The notes: generated from the sequence alone by a model not told the origin. 64,000 bases of DNA from Siphonodentalium dalli (GCA_032622095.1 CP136068.1:160909465-160973464); one strand, 5' to 3'. Positions 1 through 10,473 are shown, numbered from the stretch's first letter. Numbers and translations: made by a program.

Positions 1-746
1 CCCCGCCCCCGGCCCGTACGGATAATTATTCAGATGTCAATCATACGTTAGTTATAACAACCCAATTCAATCCAGTGTTGTCCTATAATTATGAAACAAT
101 GTGCATGCCCATCACATGAAATTTGACAATTCTATTATGTTCCAAGCATATCTTCAATTCCACAATGTCCTATGTCGCTAATAAAGTATTCAAATAATTC
201 CAGTTCAAAGTGGAAATATGACTATAATGCTTAAAATGAGATGTGACAACATGGAAGTTAAATACAGTGTGTTTCAACTAAAACGGACAAAAAAGAATAC
301 CTGATATCTTCGCGAGAAGTGAAAATACGCCCACTATTAGAAGCATTATAAAATTCTGGTTTCAACGATACCAATATCTCATTTTCACCAAAAAGGTCAC
401 TTAGGACAACCTGGAGATCAGGTCGCGAATTATAATTGATTATTATGGTCGAACACCAAATGTAAGATATAATCTATATCTATACATATACCAAAGGATT
501 TCATTCTGTTGAACATTTACACAAAATAATTTATGTTATCCCGCTAAAAATGGAAGCAATATGAAATAAATAGATATAAAATTAAATATCAAACTATATT
601 TTCTTTCATGTGTATAACTTCTCGTTCCAATTATTATATTTTATACAAACAACGAAGCACGAAGTAAAGTTGGTTACCTAATTCTGGAATAAATTGCTGA
701 ATACAGATTGAACCACCGTATTGCGCTATTTGGAGCCGATACATAC

Positions 747-905
747 CTGGACACGGTGTATTCAAATACTCCATCATCTCGCTGTGGCAATAATTCCCGC
801 CAACGTTTGGTGGGGGACTGCTGGATGTTCTAGTTCGTATCCGGTTCCCCTGTCCACAACTGACGCTACATGCGCTATCTATCCATTCCGACCATGATCC
901 ATTGA
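747..905 (-). CDS. TSR exon 9 (subtype A), structurally degenerate
   Basis: Splice sites are normal (TTGTTCCAG| and CCAG|GTATGT) and the frame is open in phase 1-1, but the exon is 159 nt instead of 168. A three-codon deletion removes positions 42-44, including the N43 sequon. Cysteine 28 has become Ser (RTSSS) and cysteine 50 has become Tyr (MMEYLN). In group-1 TSRs the bonds are C1-C5, C2-C6 and C3-C4, so these two losses hit different bonds and leave C13 and C40 unpaired. The exon may still be spliced in but should not fold as a normal TSR. It is the last exon of the gene inside the window. Confidence 0.8.
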
Positions 906-1501
906 CTGGAACAATATACTACAATGTGATCATTACAACAACAAGCAGAAATATTGCCAGTACAAGCGCACACAAAACAAACTACATGTCGATAATATCC
1001 GTGAAGTATTTTCTTGAACACGACAAATGGAATGATAAAAAATGTCCACAGTTCCCAATATTTATAACCATGTTCTGGCTGACAACTAATTAAAGCGCAA
1101 TTGTACGTACATTGTGAATTTCGAATTTGAACAGTGTAATTCAGGTTTTGTGGCATTATCTTAGATGTGGGTCATCAGTAAAATAATAACATGCTTTTCA
1201 AACTGGCAGCGGATGTGCATAACACTGATGTGAGTTAGACAGAGGGCCAGTAACACAATTATAGTGAAGCTGTGTTCCGACCATCGATTGGAGGTGAGGT
1301 ACAAGGTACGTTAAGTGATATTCAATAGATATAATATACAGCATCAAACAATATTTTGTAACTAATTTTGGAACTGCCCTTTTCAAAGTATTATTTCATT
1401 GAATCTTGAGCAAAGTAAATTCAAATTGGTTTCATAACAGAAAATGGCATGCTGAACCAATCTTTAGCCACCATAGTGATCTATTTTGAGTAAATAAATA
1501 C

Positions 1502-1669
1502 CTGGACATGGCGTATTCGAGCAATCGATAATGTCAGTATGGTTACCGGGACAGTAAGTCCCTCCACGACTTGGTGCGGGACTGGTGCACGTTCTATTTC
1601 GACTCTGGGTGCCGTAGCCGCAGCTAACACTGCATGCACTGGAGGCCCATTCCGCCCAAGAACCATCAA
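1502..1669 (-). CDS. TSR exon 8 (subtype B)
   Basis: This 168-nt, phase 1-1 exon has an acceptor AATTTCCAG| and a donor CCAG|GTATTT. The B-subtype TSR reads VDGSWAEWASSAC, SVSCGYGTQSRNRTC, GGTYC, IIDC and PCPG, with all six cysteines and sequons N25-R-T and N43-H-T. It is very close to exon 6 in sequence, as expected for neighbouring copies of one cassette. Confidence 0.9.
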
Positions 1670-1837
1670 CTGGAAATTAACGAGAGAAAAAAAACAGTTT
1701 ACATATCACATTGTTATCAGTGAGAACATCAGCTTGAACCATGTCGTAAACATAACTATAATCGCCCATATGTCCGTGAGTTTCAATCAAATATCTTTCA
1801 GTCTATATATTCAACCAATAAGCTACAGAGTATGGCC

Positions 1838-2110
1838 CCGAGTCGGGGCCCCGAGTCGGGGCCCCCGACGGTCAATACGGTAAGGTACTCATTGCATTAC
1901 GCCGTCCATCGCTGGCGAAGCTGGATAGAACCCCGGCAAGCGCGCGATACACGCAAAGGAAATGTAACCAGATGTGTAAACCTTGGCAAGTGTGTCAGTT
2001 ATTTGCCAGGGGAGGTGGGTGGTTTTTACACGCGGATGTTGTGTGGCTCCTGTTGAAATTAACCCGCTGTGTTCTTGCACCCGTAAATCTGATAACGACG
2101 TGACATGGCC
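1838..2110 (+). repeat. tRNA-like SINE remnant in cassette (copy 1)
   Basis: A decayed tRNA-like head (GAACCCC box-B remnant near 1,930) is followed by about 170 bp alignable with 5,130-5,310. It sits at the same place in the cassette as the other copies, so it inserted before the cassette duplicated. Confidence 0.5.
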
Positions 2111-3361
2111 TGATACAACAATAAGCACCAACCAGCTACAGAGTCGACTGGAAATTGTAACGACAAAGTCGTTTAAACTCATTTGTATATTCGATCATAT
2201 TGTGTTATATTGCCTGTCTACGAGAACCACATTTTAGTTGTTAGTTACAGATATTTTTATTGCCAATATATACAAGGACCATGGGTTTCGGCTTATACAC
2301 CCCTTCATGTATGACATAAATTCACGGCACCGCACTAGTTAGTGACTATTAACAATTGGATATGCAAATGGTGAAATACAATTACATATACGAATAGAAA
2401 TTCATGATTAGTTATCTCTTCCAGGAGGTACCTTCATCAGTATCAACAGTATTTGCTATGATACTTTATGATCACGTTTTGTGCAAATTTGTATCCAAAG
2501 AGAAAGAAATGAGCCATAATTAGATACAAACACCTTACATGAAATAATTGACGTTAAAACATGTTTAGAATTCCAGGACATTATGCATTTTATACAATAA
2601 CTCTTACCGTCTGCAAAACAAAACATTATTGGATGCTGTATCAGAGTTGCAATAATCAAAACGGGAATCAGCGACTGGAACCGAATGACTTCGCAGAGTA
2701 CCCACAGCACACAGTTTCCTGACAGTGAGCGCAATGTCTAACCGAAAAACAGTTTGTTTTGGAAATTAAACTATGGATAGCTAGGCATATTGATTCGTTT
2801 TCGGCATGGCATTGGCGTTGCCAAGCAATAAATGGTCGAGTGGTGGTGTATCGCTGATATTATATAAGCTTCTAACGATTTATGTTCTTGTTCGTTCTGC
2901 ACCATAGCCTCATAATGGATGTTCTGGCTAACATGTAGCCCAACCTCAAATGGTTTGAAGTCGTCATCTCAGCCACAGTTTTCAGTATTATATAGCAAAA
3001 CACATTTAAAATGTATTTGGGCTTCAGACTGCCAATGAAAGCAACATACTTTATTCTGCCGAATGATGGTCGAACACAAAATGTGACATCGATTATAGAC
3101 ATATACCAACAGGATGTATTTGTCTTATTGAAATTTTGCAAAAATAAATTACGTTTTCCCGATAAAGCATTGAAGCAACAATAAATAAATGGATATAAAA
3201 TTCATATCTACAAAATTAGTCTCTCGTGTGTAACCTCTCGTTCAAATTGTTTTATTTTATAGAAAACCTTAGCAAGAAGTAGAGTTGGTTACCTAAATCA
3301 GGCATAAATTTATAAATAAAGCTGTAACCACCGTAATGCTCTATTTACAGTCGATACATAC

Positions 3362-3529
3362 CTGGACACGGTGTATTCAAACATTCCATCATCTCACTAT
3401 GGTTACCATGACAATAGTTCCCGCTATGTCTTGGTTTGGGGCTGCTGCATGTTCTAGATCGAATCCGGTGTCCGTGTCCACAGCTGGCGCTACATGCGCT
3501 GTCTACCCATTCCGACCATTTACCATCGA
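3362..3529 (-). CDS. TSR exon 7 (subtype A)
   Basis: This 168-nt, phase 1-1 exon has an acceptor TTGTTCCAG| and a donor CCAG|GTATGT. The A-subtype TSR reads VDGKWSEWVDSAC, SASCGHGHRIRSRTC, SGNYC, MMEC and PCPG, with six cysteines. It differs from its A sisters by N2 to D, which removes the first sequon, S4 to K, and one Gly of the GG pair to Ser. The fucosylation consensus C-x-x-S-C-x-x-G is kept. Confidence 0.9.
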
Positions 3530-3641
3530 CTGGAACAATTTAGAACGGTGGTAACATAACGTAAGAAACACAAGTCTTGCCAGTGGTAGTCGTTCAGTAC
3601 AAACAGCAAACCCAGTAAATACAAACTACCTATATATAATA

Positions 3642-4021
3642 TCTCATATATATTTTGAAGACCTCTGTATGTCTGTCTGTCTGTCTGTTTGTCATTTATA
3701 CAAATCTTCGATTCTCGACAGATCGGGACGAAACTTGGTACGTGTATGTAGTTTGACCAGGCGGTGGACGTTGTCGTATTGGCGAGCCCGTGCGGCGCCC
3801 GTGCAGCGCATGCGCAGACGAGATATCGGAAACGGGTGGAGCTATCGACTTGAAATTTGCTATGTCAATGTATCTTGCCCCGGATACGAATTTTATCGGG
3901 TCGCCGAGCCCGTGTGACGCCAGATTCGCGCATGCGCAGACGAGATTTCGGAAACGGGTGGAGCTATCGACTTGAAACTTGGTTTTTGAATAGCCCGGAC
4001 AATGTCGGGCTCATCGGCTAG
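3642..4021 (+). mobile_element. Non-autonomous Helitron-like element, 380 bp
   Basis: The element starts TCTCATATATATTTTGAAG after an A, carries a short (TGTC)n run, and ends with a GC-rich hairpin (AGCCCG...CGGGCT) followed by CTAG and a T. That arrangement (A|TC...CTAG|T) is the Helitron signature. It contains about 1.3 copies of an internal repeat also found at 24,330-24,610 and 25,680-25,860. It interrupts a cassette intron whose paralogues near 985, 6,283 and 8,470 lack it. It has no Rep/helicase frame. Confidence 0.75.
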
Positions 4022-4147
4022 TATAATATATAATGAAGGATTTTCTCGAATACGACGAATTGAATACTAAACTATAGCAGAATTTGTCCACAGTTCCCGT
4101 TATTATGACCATTTTCTTGGCTGAAGACTTATGCCATGCAATTCGGT

Positions 4148-4210
4148 TTGTATGGCATTCGCTTGTATGTTTTGGCATTCGCTTGTATGTTTTGGCATTC
4201 GCGTGTATGC
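4148..4210 (+). repeat. Short tandem repeat, about 20 bp x 3
   Basis: Three copies of TTTTGGCATTCGCTTGTATG in a cassette intron; the paralogous introns have one copy of a related word. Confidence 0.8.
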
Positions 4211-4732
4211 GGATCATCAGTAAAATAATAGCAACATGGTTTTGTAAATTGGCATAACACCGATGTTATTCAGACAAAGAGATGGACAACAAAATCAAGA
4301 CGCGGTATGTCAGCCAGTGAGTCATGATTGCACATTGGGAATATGGTATAAGGTACATGTGGTATGTATTCTGGGCGTTGGACATCAAATTACAACAACA
4401 TACAAATTATAATTTAAAACAGTTTTACTTTGTGCCACTTAATGGATGTTGAAAATTAAATGTGATACACATGTACAAATTGTACCAAAACATGTTGTTT
4501 TGTAATTGAAATATTAACAAAATAATTATTGATGTCGCGCTATAAAATAAGTAGATTATATAGATAGAACATCCAATATATAACACTATACCTTATTTCA
4601 TTTTTGAGCTGCTCGTTTCAATTCTAATATTTCATGGAACCTTAGCACAAAGTAAAGATTTTTTTTTAAATGACATGGATTGCTGAATAGATATTTAACC
4701 ACCGTAATCATTTGTTTGGAGTAAATAGATAC

Positions 4733-4900
4733 CTGGGCATGGCGTATTCGAGCAGTCGATAATATCAGTGTTGTTACCCTGACAATAGTCCCCTCCATCA
4801 CTTGGTGCGGGTCTGGTGCACGTTCTATTTCGACTCTGGGTGCCATGTCCGCAGCTAACACTGCATGCACTGGAGGTCCATTCCGCCCAAGAACCATCAA
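4733..4900 (-). CDS. TSR exon 6 (subtype B) with a lost canonical acceptor
   Basis: The 168-nt TSR is intact: VDGSWAEWTSSAC, SVSCGHGTQSRNRTC, GGDYC, IIDC and PCPG, with all six cysteines, and the donor CCAG|GTATCT is good. The base pair before the exon, which is AG in exons 4 and 8, reads CG here (TTTCCCG|TTGATGG) because of one substitution at 4,902 or its neighbour relative to the paralogues. The exon would therefore be skipped, which keeps frame because it is 168 nt in phase 1-1, or be entered from an upstream AG at 4,925-4,926. That AG would add 24 in-frame nucleotides without a stop (eight residues, AVFFRKFP). It is coding by paralogy; its use in mRNA is uncertain. Confidence 0.7.
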
Positions 4901-5060
4901 CGGGAAATTTGCGAAAAAATACAGCTTCGATATGCCATTGTCATCAGTAAGAACATCAGCATGGTCCATGTCCTAACACACCACTATAATCGTCAATATT
5001 TTCATGGGTTTCAATCAAATAATTATTTAGCCGATGTGTTGAAACATATTGCTACAGAGT

Positions 5061-5310
5061 AGGGGCGCCCAGTGGCCGAGTGCTCAATGTACTATGCCGT
5101 CCAGCGCTGTCAGAGCTGGTTCGAACCCCGACAAGCGCAGAATCGTGATCGACGTCAATGGAAGCGGAACGAGATTCGTGCATCAGGACAAGATTGTCAG
5201 TTACTTTACGGGTGTCGGTTGATTTTACACGCGGTTTTATGGTTTACTGGACAAATTAACCCGATGTTTGGTCTTTGTCCACCAATAAAACTGATAACGT
5301 CGTGATGGTC
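5061..5310 (+). repeat. tRNA-like SINE in cassette (copy 2, best preserved)
   Basis: This copy has an A-box-like GCGCCCAGTGGCCGAGTG and a perfect B box GGTTCGAACCCC spaced as in a tRNA gene, but there is no cloverleaf 3' end, so it is a tRNA-derived SINE and not a tRNA gene. The body is shared with 1,930-2,110. Confidence 0.6.
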
Positions 5311-6019
5311 TAGCGACTAATGCAATCTTCAAAATCTCAATAAGCCTATATCGTCATGTATTCGCCCATATTGCTATCAAAAGTCTCGACTAAGCTCGCC
5401 AAAGGACCTACATCCCCTCCTTGACATCTGTCCGCTCACTTTAGACCTCACCCTCAATCTCGACCCCCCCCGTTGTGTGTACTACATCAAGCACTGAATT
5501 GTCGAATGTTATTGCATCACTGATATTATATCAGCTTCTCTCCGATTGATTATCTTGGTCATTCTGCACCATAAACCCATAAGGATGTTCTGGTTAACAT
5601 GTAACACTACCTCAAACGGTGTGAAGTTTCGCGGGCATAGTTTTCAGTATTTTATAGCGAAACACAATCAAAATATATTTTGGGCTTTAAACAGCCAACA
5701 AAATGAACATAATTGATGCTGCTGAACGATGGTCGAACACCAAAAAGTAATGTAACATATAAACTCTACCTATCCGTAAACCAAATTATGGTTTTTTGAT
5801 TTTGCAGATTTACCCATCTAATGCATTAATACAATATCAAACACAGTGATATCAAATTCAATATCAAAGAGTATTGTTTTTCGTTTGTAACTTCTTCAAA
5901 CTGTTATATTTTATATGAAACCTTATCACGAAGTAAAGTCGGTTTCATAAAAATGGCATAGATTGCTGAATACATCTTTAACAACCAACCGTGCTCCTCA
6001 AATTGGATTCGATAAATAC

Positions 6020-6187
6020 CTGGACACTGTGTATTCAAACACTCCATTATCTCACTGTGATTACCATGGCAATAATTCCCGCCATGGTTCGGTGCGGGAC
6101 TGCTGCATGTTCTAGTTCGTATCCGGTTCCCCTGGCCACAACTGACGCTACATACGTTGTCTATCCATTCCGACCATGAACCGTTGA
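6020..6187 (-). CDS. TSR exon 5 (subtype A)
   Basis: This 168-nt, phase 1-1 exon has an acceptor TTCTTCCAG| and a GTATTT donor after CCAG. The A-subtype TSR reads VNGSWSEWIDNVC, SVSCGQGNRIRTRTC, GGNYC, IMEC and QCPG. All six cysteines, both Trp and all three Arg of the stacking layer are intact. Sequons are N2-G-S and N43-H-S. The flanking introns are alignable by eye with those of exons 3, 7 and 9, showing that the whole cassette was duplicated. Confidence 0.9.
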
Positions 6188-7005
6188 CTGGAAGAATATA
6201 CTACGACGTGAACATTACATCAAGAAGCAGAAATCTTGCCACAAGTAGTCATAAATGTAAAAACGCACATACTACAAACTACATGTCAATAATATCCATC
6301 GGCAATATATGAAGTATTTTATTAAACACGACAAATGGAATACTAAGAAATAACATAATGTGTCCACAGTTCTCAATATTTATGACCATGTTCTTGCTGA
6401 CGATAATTAAAGTGAAATTCCATGTACATTGTGGACAGTGTAATCAAGGTTTTGTGGCATTATCTTCTATGTGGGTCGTCAGTACAATAATAATAACAAT
6501 CCTTTCAAATTGGCAGAGGATGTGCATAACACTGGTGTGATTTAACCAGAGGGCCAGTAACACAATGGTGACGCGGTGTGCCGGCCAATGATTCATTGTT
6601 ACACATTGGGGGTGTGGTACAAGGTACGCATCATTATGTATTCTGGCCATCAAATTAAAGCAACATACAAACTATAATTTAACACGGTTTTACTTGGTTC
6701 CGCTTAACGGTTGTTGAAAACTAAATGTAATATTCATGTAAAATTATACCAAAGAATGTTATTTTGTATTGAAATAATAACAAAGTAATTCTTGATGTCC
6801 CGCTAAAAGTTTAAGAGACATTAAATAGATAGGATATACAGCATCAAACAATAATTTGTAATTAATTTTGGAACTGCCCTGTTCAATCTATTATTTCATT
6901 GAATCTTGGGCGAAGTAAATTGCAGTTGGTTTCATAACAGAAATGGCGTGGGTTGCTGAACAAATCTTTAGCCACCATAGTGATTTATTTGGAGTAAATA
7001 ACTAC

Positions 7006-7173
7006 CTGGACATGGCGCATTCGAGCACTCGATAATGCCAGTATGGTTACCCTGGCAATATGTCCCTCCATGGCTTGGCGTGGGATTGCTGCATGTTCGA
7101 TTTCGATTCTGGGTGCCATGTCCGCAGCTAACACTACATGAACTGGAGGTCCATTCCGCCCAAGAACCATCAA
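7006..7173 (-). CDS. TSR exon 4 (subtype B)
   Basis: This 168-nt, phase 1-1 exon has an acceptor ATTTCAAG| and a donor CCAG|GTAGTT. The B-subtype TSR has VDGSWAEW (Ala in place of Ser), CSVSCGHGTQNRNRTC, GGTYC, IIEC and PCPG, with all six cysteines. B exons carry a sequon N25-R-T in the second strand that A exons lack, plus N43-H-T. It follows exon 3 (A) in the transcript and precedes exon 5 (A). Confidence 0.9.
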
Positions 7174-7332
7174 CTTGAAATTCGCGAAAAATAAAACAGT
7201 TTATATGTATCAATGTCATCATTGTGAACATCAGCATGGTCCATGTCGCAACACGTCACTCTTGTCGGCGATATGTCCGTGAGTTTCAATCCAATAATTA
7301 TTAGCGGATATATTCAACCATTCAGTTACAGT

Positions 7333-7390
7333 CTAGGGGCTCCCGGTGGTCAAGTCGGCATAGGGCATTATGCCGTCCAGCGCTTCTTGA
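7333..7390 (+). repeat. tRNA-like SINE remnant in cassette (copy 3, head only)
   Basis: The segment GGGGCTCCCGGTGGTCAAGT to CCGTCCAGCGCT matches the head of the copy at 5,061. The B box and body are deleted. Confidence 0.5.
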
Positions 7391-8209
7391 TGATTTATCT
7401 CTTCCCGGAAGTACATTCTTCAGTAACATCAGTATTACATATGAAACAGTTTTACGTTTTGTGCAACGCTATACACAGAAGATAAACAAATTATAAATCA
7501 TTCGATAGACACCTGATAAAAAATGAACGTTTTTAAACATGATCAGCAGTCCAGGACATTAGACATTCCAAGTTCAGATAATAACATTGGAATATAAGCA
7601 AGTATATTATGGTCTTTGAACCACCTTTAGCAGTCCAGGATATTTTACACTTTAGATAGCAACTGTTACCGTCCGTTTTCAGATAAGATAAAAACGTATA
7701 TTTTGTTCTGCGAAACAAAACCTTCTTGAGTGGTGTATCAGATTTAAATAACTAATTTGACAATTGACAAAATAAGACTGGAAAGAGACAATCAGTCGTT
7801 AAGATATACAGACACATGAATTGGGACGAGGAACTGGAACCGAACGCCTTCGAAGATTATCCCAAACACCAAGTTTCATGACAGTGAGCGCAATGTCTAA
7901 CAAAAACGGTTTGTTTTGGAAACTGTTCTGTGGACAGCTAGGAATATGAATTCGTGTTCGGCATCTCTCACATTACCATAACCGAACACAACATGCCCGT
8001 GTGTTAGTGTATCACTAATATTATACCAGCTTCTCTCAATTAAAGCTATATGATATAAATATCAAACAAAATTGCCTTTCATGTGTAAACTTCGTTCAAA
8101 TTGTTCTATTTGTACCTTATCACGAAGTACATGTTGTTTCCTAAATCTGGCATATATGTCTAAATACAGCTGTAACCACCGTTTTGCTCTATTTGTAGTC
8201 GATACATAC

Positions 8210-8377
8210 CTGGACACGGTGTATTAAAACATTCCATCATCTCACTATTGTTACCATGGCAATACTTCCCGCCATGTCTTGGCGCGGGACTGCTGCATGT
8301 TCTCATTCGTATCCGGTTTCCCTGGCCACAACTGACGCTGCATGCGCTGTCTATCCATTCCGACCATGATCCATTGA
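8210..8377 (-). CDS. TSR exon 3 (subtype A)
   Basis: This 168-nt, phase 1-1 exon has an acceptor TTGTTCCAG| and a donor CCAG|GTATGT. The domain reads VNGSWSEWIDSAC, SVSCGQGNRIRMRTC, then GGKYC, MMEC and PCPG, with six cysteines at the expected positions and the three-Arg layer (R22, R24, R26) that stacks with W5 and W8 in known TSR folds. Predicted sequons are N2-G-S and N43-N-S. It is the first clear A-subtype exon of the cassette array. A 414-bp TTAA element and a truncated A exon lie upstream of it in the gene. Confidence 0.9.
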
Positions 8378-8561
8378 CTGGAACAATACACGACGGTGTG
8401 AACATAACGACAAGAAGCAAAACTCTTGCCATTATTTGTCATACTGTACAAACGCAGACACTACAAGCTACATGTCTATAATGTCCATCGACATTCTATG
8501 AAGTATTTCCCTGAACACGACCAACTGAATACTAACATCTAGCAGAATTATTCCACAGTTA

Positions 8562-8975
8562 TTAACCCTTTACCCAACAGAACGGCCCTGTGCCAATGCA
8601 TTATCTTATATATGCGAGTCGACCATAGGTCGCCTCGCATATATAAGAGAATGCATCGGCTTAACATATTAAAAATGATAAAAATGTAAGAAAAAATTAT
8701 AAAATTGTTGTAAGAAAAAATGGTAAAAAGTGTTAACAAAAGATTTGTTTTAGGCCAATGCATTCTCTTATATATGCGAGGCGACATATGGTCGACTCGC
8801 ATATATAAGAGAATGCATTGGCACAGGGCATAACTGTAACCATCACAATGTGGTCAATGAACCGGTTCCAATGATATCCATATTTGTATGGTGTTATTGA
8901 GACAGACCGAAGATATTTTAGGCTGTTGAAGCTTTATTTGGGCGTTTTTGGCCGGTTTGTTGGGTAAAGGGTTAA
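8562..8975 (+). mobile_element. TTAA-flanked palindromic MITE, copy 1
   Basis: This 414-bp element has ends TTAACCCTTTACCCAACA and TGTTGGGTAAAGGGTTAA. The TTAA target and CCCTTT start point to a piggyBac-type non-autonomous element (inference). Inside are two hairpins, each a near-perfect inverted repeat of about 65 bp built on CCAATGCATTCTCTTATATA, with centres TCGACC-ATA-GGTCGC and its reverse complement. They are separated by a T/A-rich spacer. It sits in the intron upstream of TSR exon 3, and the paralogous introns at about 1,050, 4,095 and 6,365 are empty. Confidence 0.8.
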
Positions 8976-9305
8976 TAATTAACAACATTTTCATGGCTGA
9001 AGTTTAGTTAAAGTAAAATGTTTTCAAATTGGCAGTGGATGTGAATAACACTAATGATATTTAGCCAAAGAGGCGGACAACACAATGTTGACGATGTGTC
9101 ATCTAGCGAGGTATCTTTGCAAATACAATGTGTGGCATAAGGTCACATGAATGGTTGTGTATGTCTTCCATGAGGGAACACGCCGAAAATATATTTATGT
9201 ATACATGTATTTGAGCAAACATTTGCATTTTCGTAGCAACCTCTGTGCATCTCACACTATGTTTGGCTGTGGATACATCCACCGAAAGGTGCACTAGCCT
9301 ATTGT

Positions 9306-9345
9306 AGCGCTATCTATCCATTCCGACCATGAACAATCGGTTGGA
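9306..9345 (-). pseudogene. Truncated A-type TSR exon remnant
   Basis: About 40 nt match the 5' part of A exons and read SWSEWIDSA on the minus strand, then run into unrelated sequence and a stop (TAG). The would-be acceptor and intron side (9,346-9,385) still resembles the intron upstream of exon 3. Everything 3' of codon 12 is gone, together with the B exon expected between this copy and exon 3. This marks a deletion breakpoint at about 9,305. Confidence 0.75.
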
Positions 9346-9439
9346 ATACTATACTACGGTGTAAACATAATGAAAGTGTCAATGACACTGAAGCTCAACT
9401 TGGAGAGTTATACTAGATATAAACATGAAGATAATTATA

Positions 9440-10320
9440 TAATGATGCATATATATGCAAAGTAAATATAAAATGGCCGTTGGCGGCAATGTTTTCCATT
9501 GAAGTTCAAACATTTGATAGCTCTCATCTAGTAGTCACACCGAAGGTCGGTATGAAGTTTTGTGACGAACAGATAAGGGTTACAGGCTGTAGATGTGCTA
9601 AATGATTTAGTCACGCAACGAGTAAAATCAAAATTAGCTGCCGGTGGTCACGTTTTTAACGAAATTCGGGAAAAAATACATTACTCCCATATTGTGGTCA
9701 TCCCGAAGATACTTGTGCAGTTTACAAAGAGTAAAATCCAAGATGTTTTCCCAACGAAATTTGAAACAAATTAATAGCTCCCATATAGAGGTCAACCCGA
9801 AGATCCATATGAAGTGTGGTGATGATCTGATGAGGGATGTGGCCTGTGGGGTGTGTCGAATAATTTAGTCATATAAAGAGTCAAATCCAAGATGCTCACT
9901 GGCGACCATGTTTTTCAAACTTCGGTGGCTCCCATCTAGAGGTCACTCCGATGATCCATATGGAATTTCGTGATGATTAGATGAGGGACGTGGTCCATGT
10001 TGTGTCCAATGATTAGTCATGCACAGAGCAAATTCCAAGAATGGCTGCAGACAGTCACGATTTATGGCCGATTGACCACAAAATGACTCTGTCCTTTCTA
10101 TATGTCATGCATAAATCCAAGATGACTGCCGGCGGCCATGTTGACCGAATGAACCAGAAATGATTCATTCCCATCTACTTGTTAATGTCAACAGCTATGG
10201 CAAATTTCATAATGATCCGACCAAAGGTACGACCTGTAGCCCGTGTTACCGGAAAAACATTGTTGATGGACGCACCCACGGACGACGAATACCAACATAT
10301 GACAATAGCTCAAACGTAAC
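9440..10320 (+). repeat. Tandem repeat, about 165-180 bp units, roughly 5 diverged copies
   Basis: Units share AGTAAAATCCAAGATG, a GGCGGCCATGTTT-like word, CTCCCATCTAGAGGTCA and GATCCATATG...GTGATGA. The array interrupts the duplicated intron: cassette-like sequence stops near 9,385 and resumes at about 10,331. Confidence 0.7.
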
Positions 10321-10473
10321 AAAGTAAAGTTGAGCAAAAATGAGAATCAGAAGCCTTTGCCAATAGGAGGCTTACAGTATAAACAGACACAATGCAAAGT
10401 ACATGTCTATAATGCACATCGACATAATATAAGTATTTTCTTGAACAAGACGAAATGTATAATAACATTAGCA

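Larger units (their letters stand above)
440..8100 (-). repeat. Tandem A-B exon cassettes, 2.5-2.7 kb units
   Basis: Marker sequences recur at a fixed place in each unit: a segment starting near 2,850, 5,517 and 8,016 (CTGATATTATAT..AGCTTCT), the segment before each A exon's 3' side, and a segment upstream of each A exon around 985, 6,283 and 8,470 (CTACATGTC.ATAATRTCC). Each full unit holds one A exon (747, 3,362, 6,020, 8,210) and one B exon (1,502, 4,733, 7,006). The left limit is diffuse; homology is visible from about 440. The fourth unit lost its B exon. Confidence 0.8.

Noticed and set aside
4598-4969. 123-codon minus-strand frame over TSR exon 6
   Set aside because: Wrong frame relative to the TSR domain; similar shadows occur over exons 4 and 8.
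5061-5140. Possible tRNA gene because of a perfect B box
   Set aside because: No acceptor stem or cloverleaf can be formed and the sequence continues into a SINE body shared with another cassette.
9820-9850. CTGATGAGGGATG resembling a hammerhead core
   Set aside because: The word belongs to the tandem repeat unit and lacks a following stem and GAAA.
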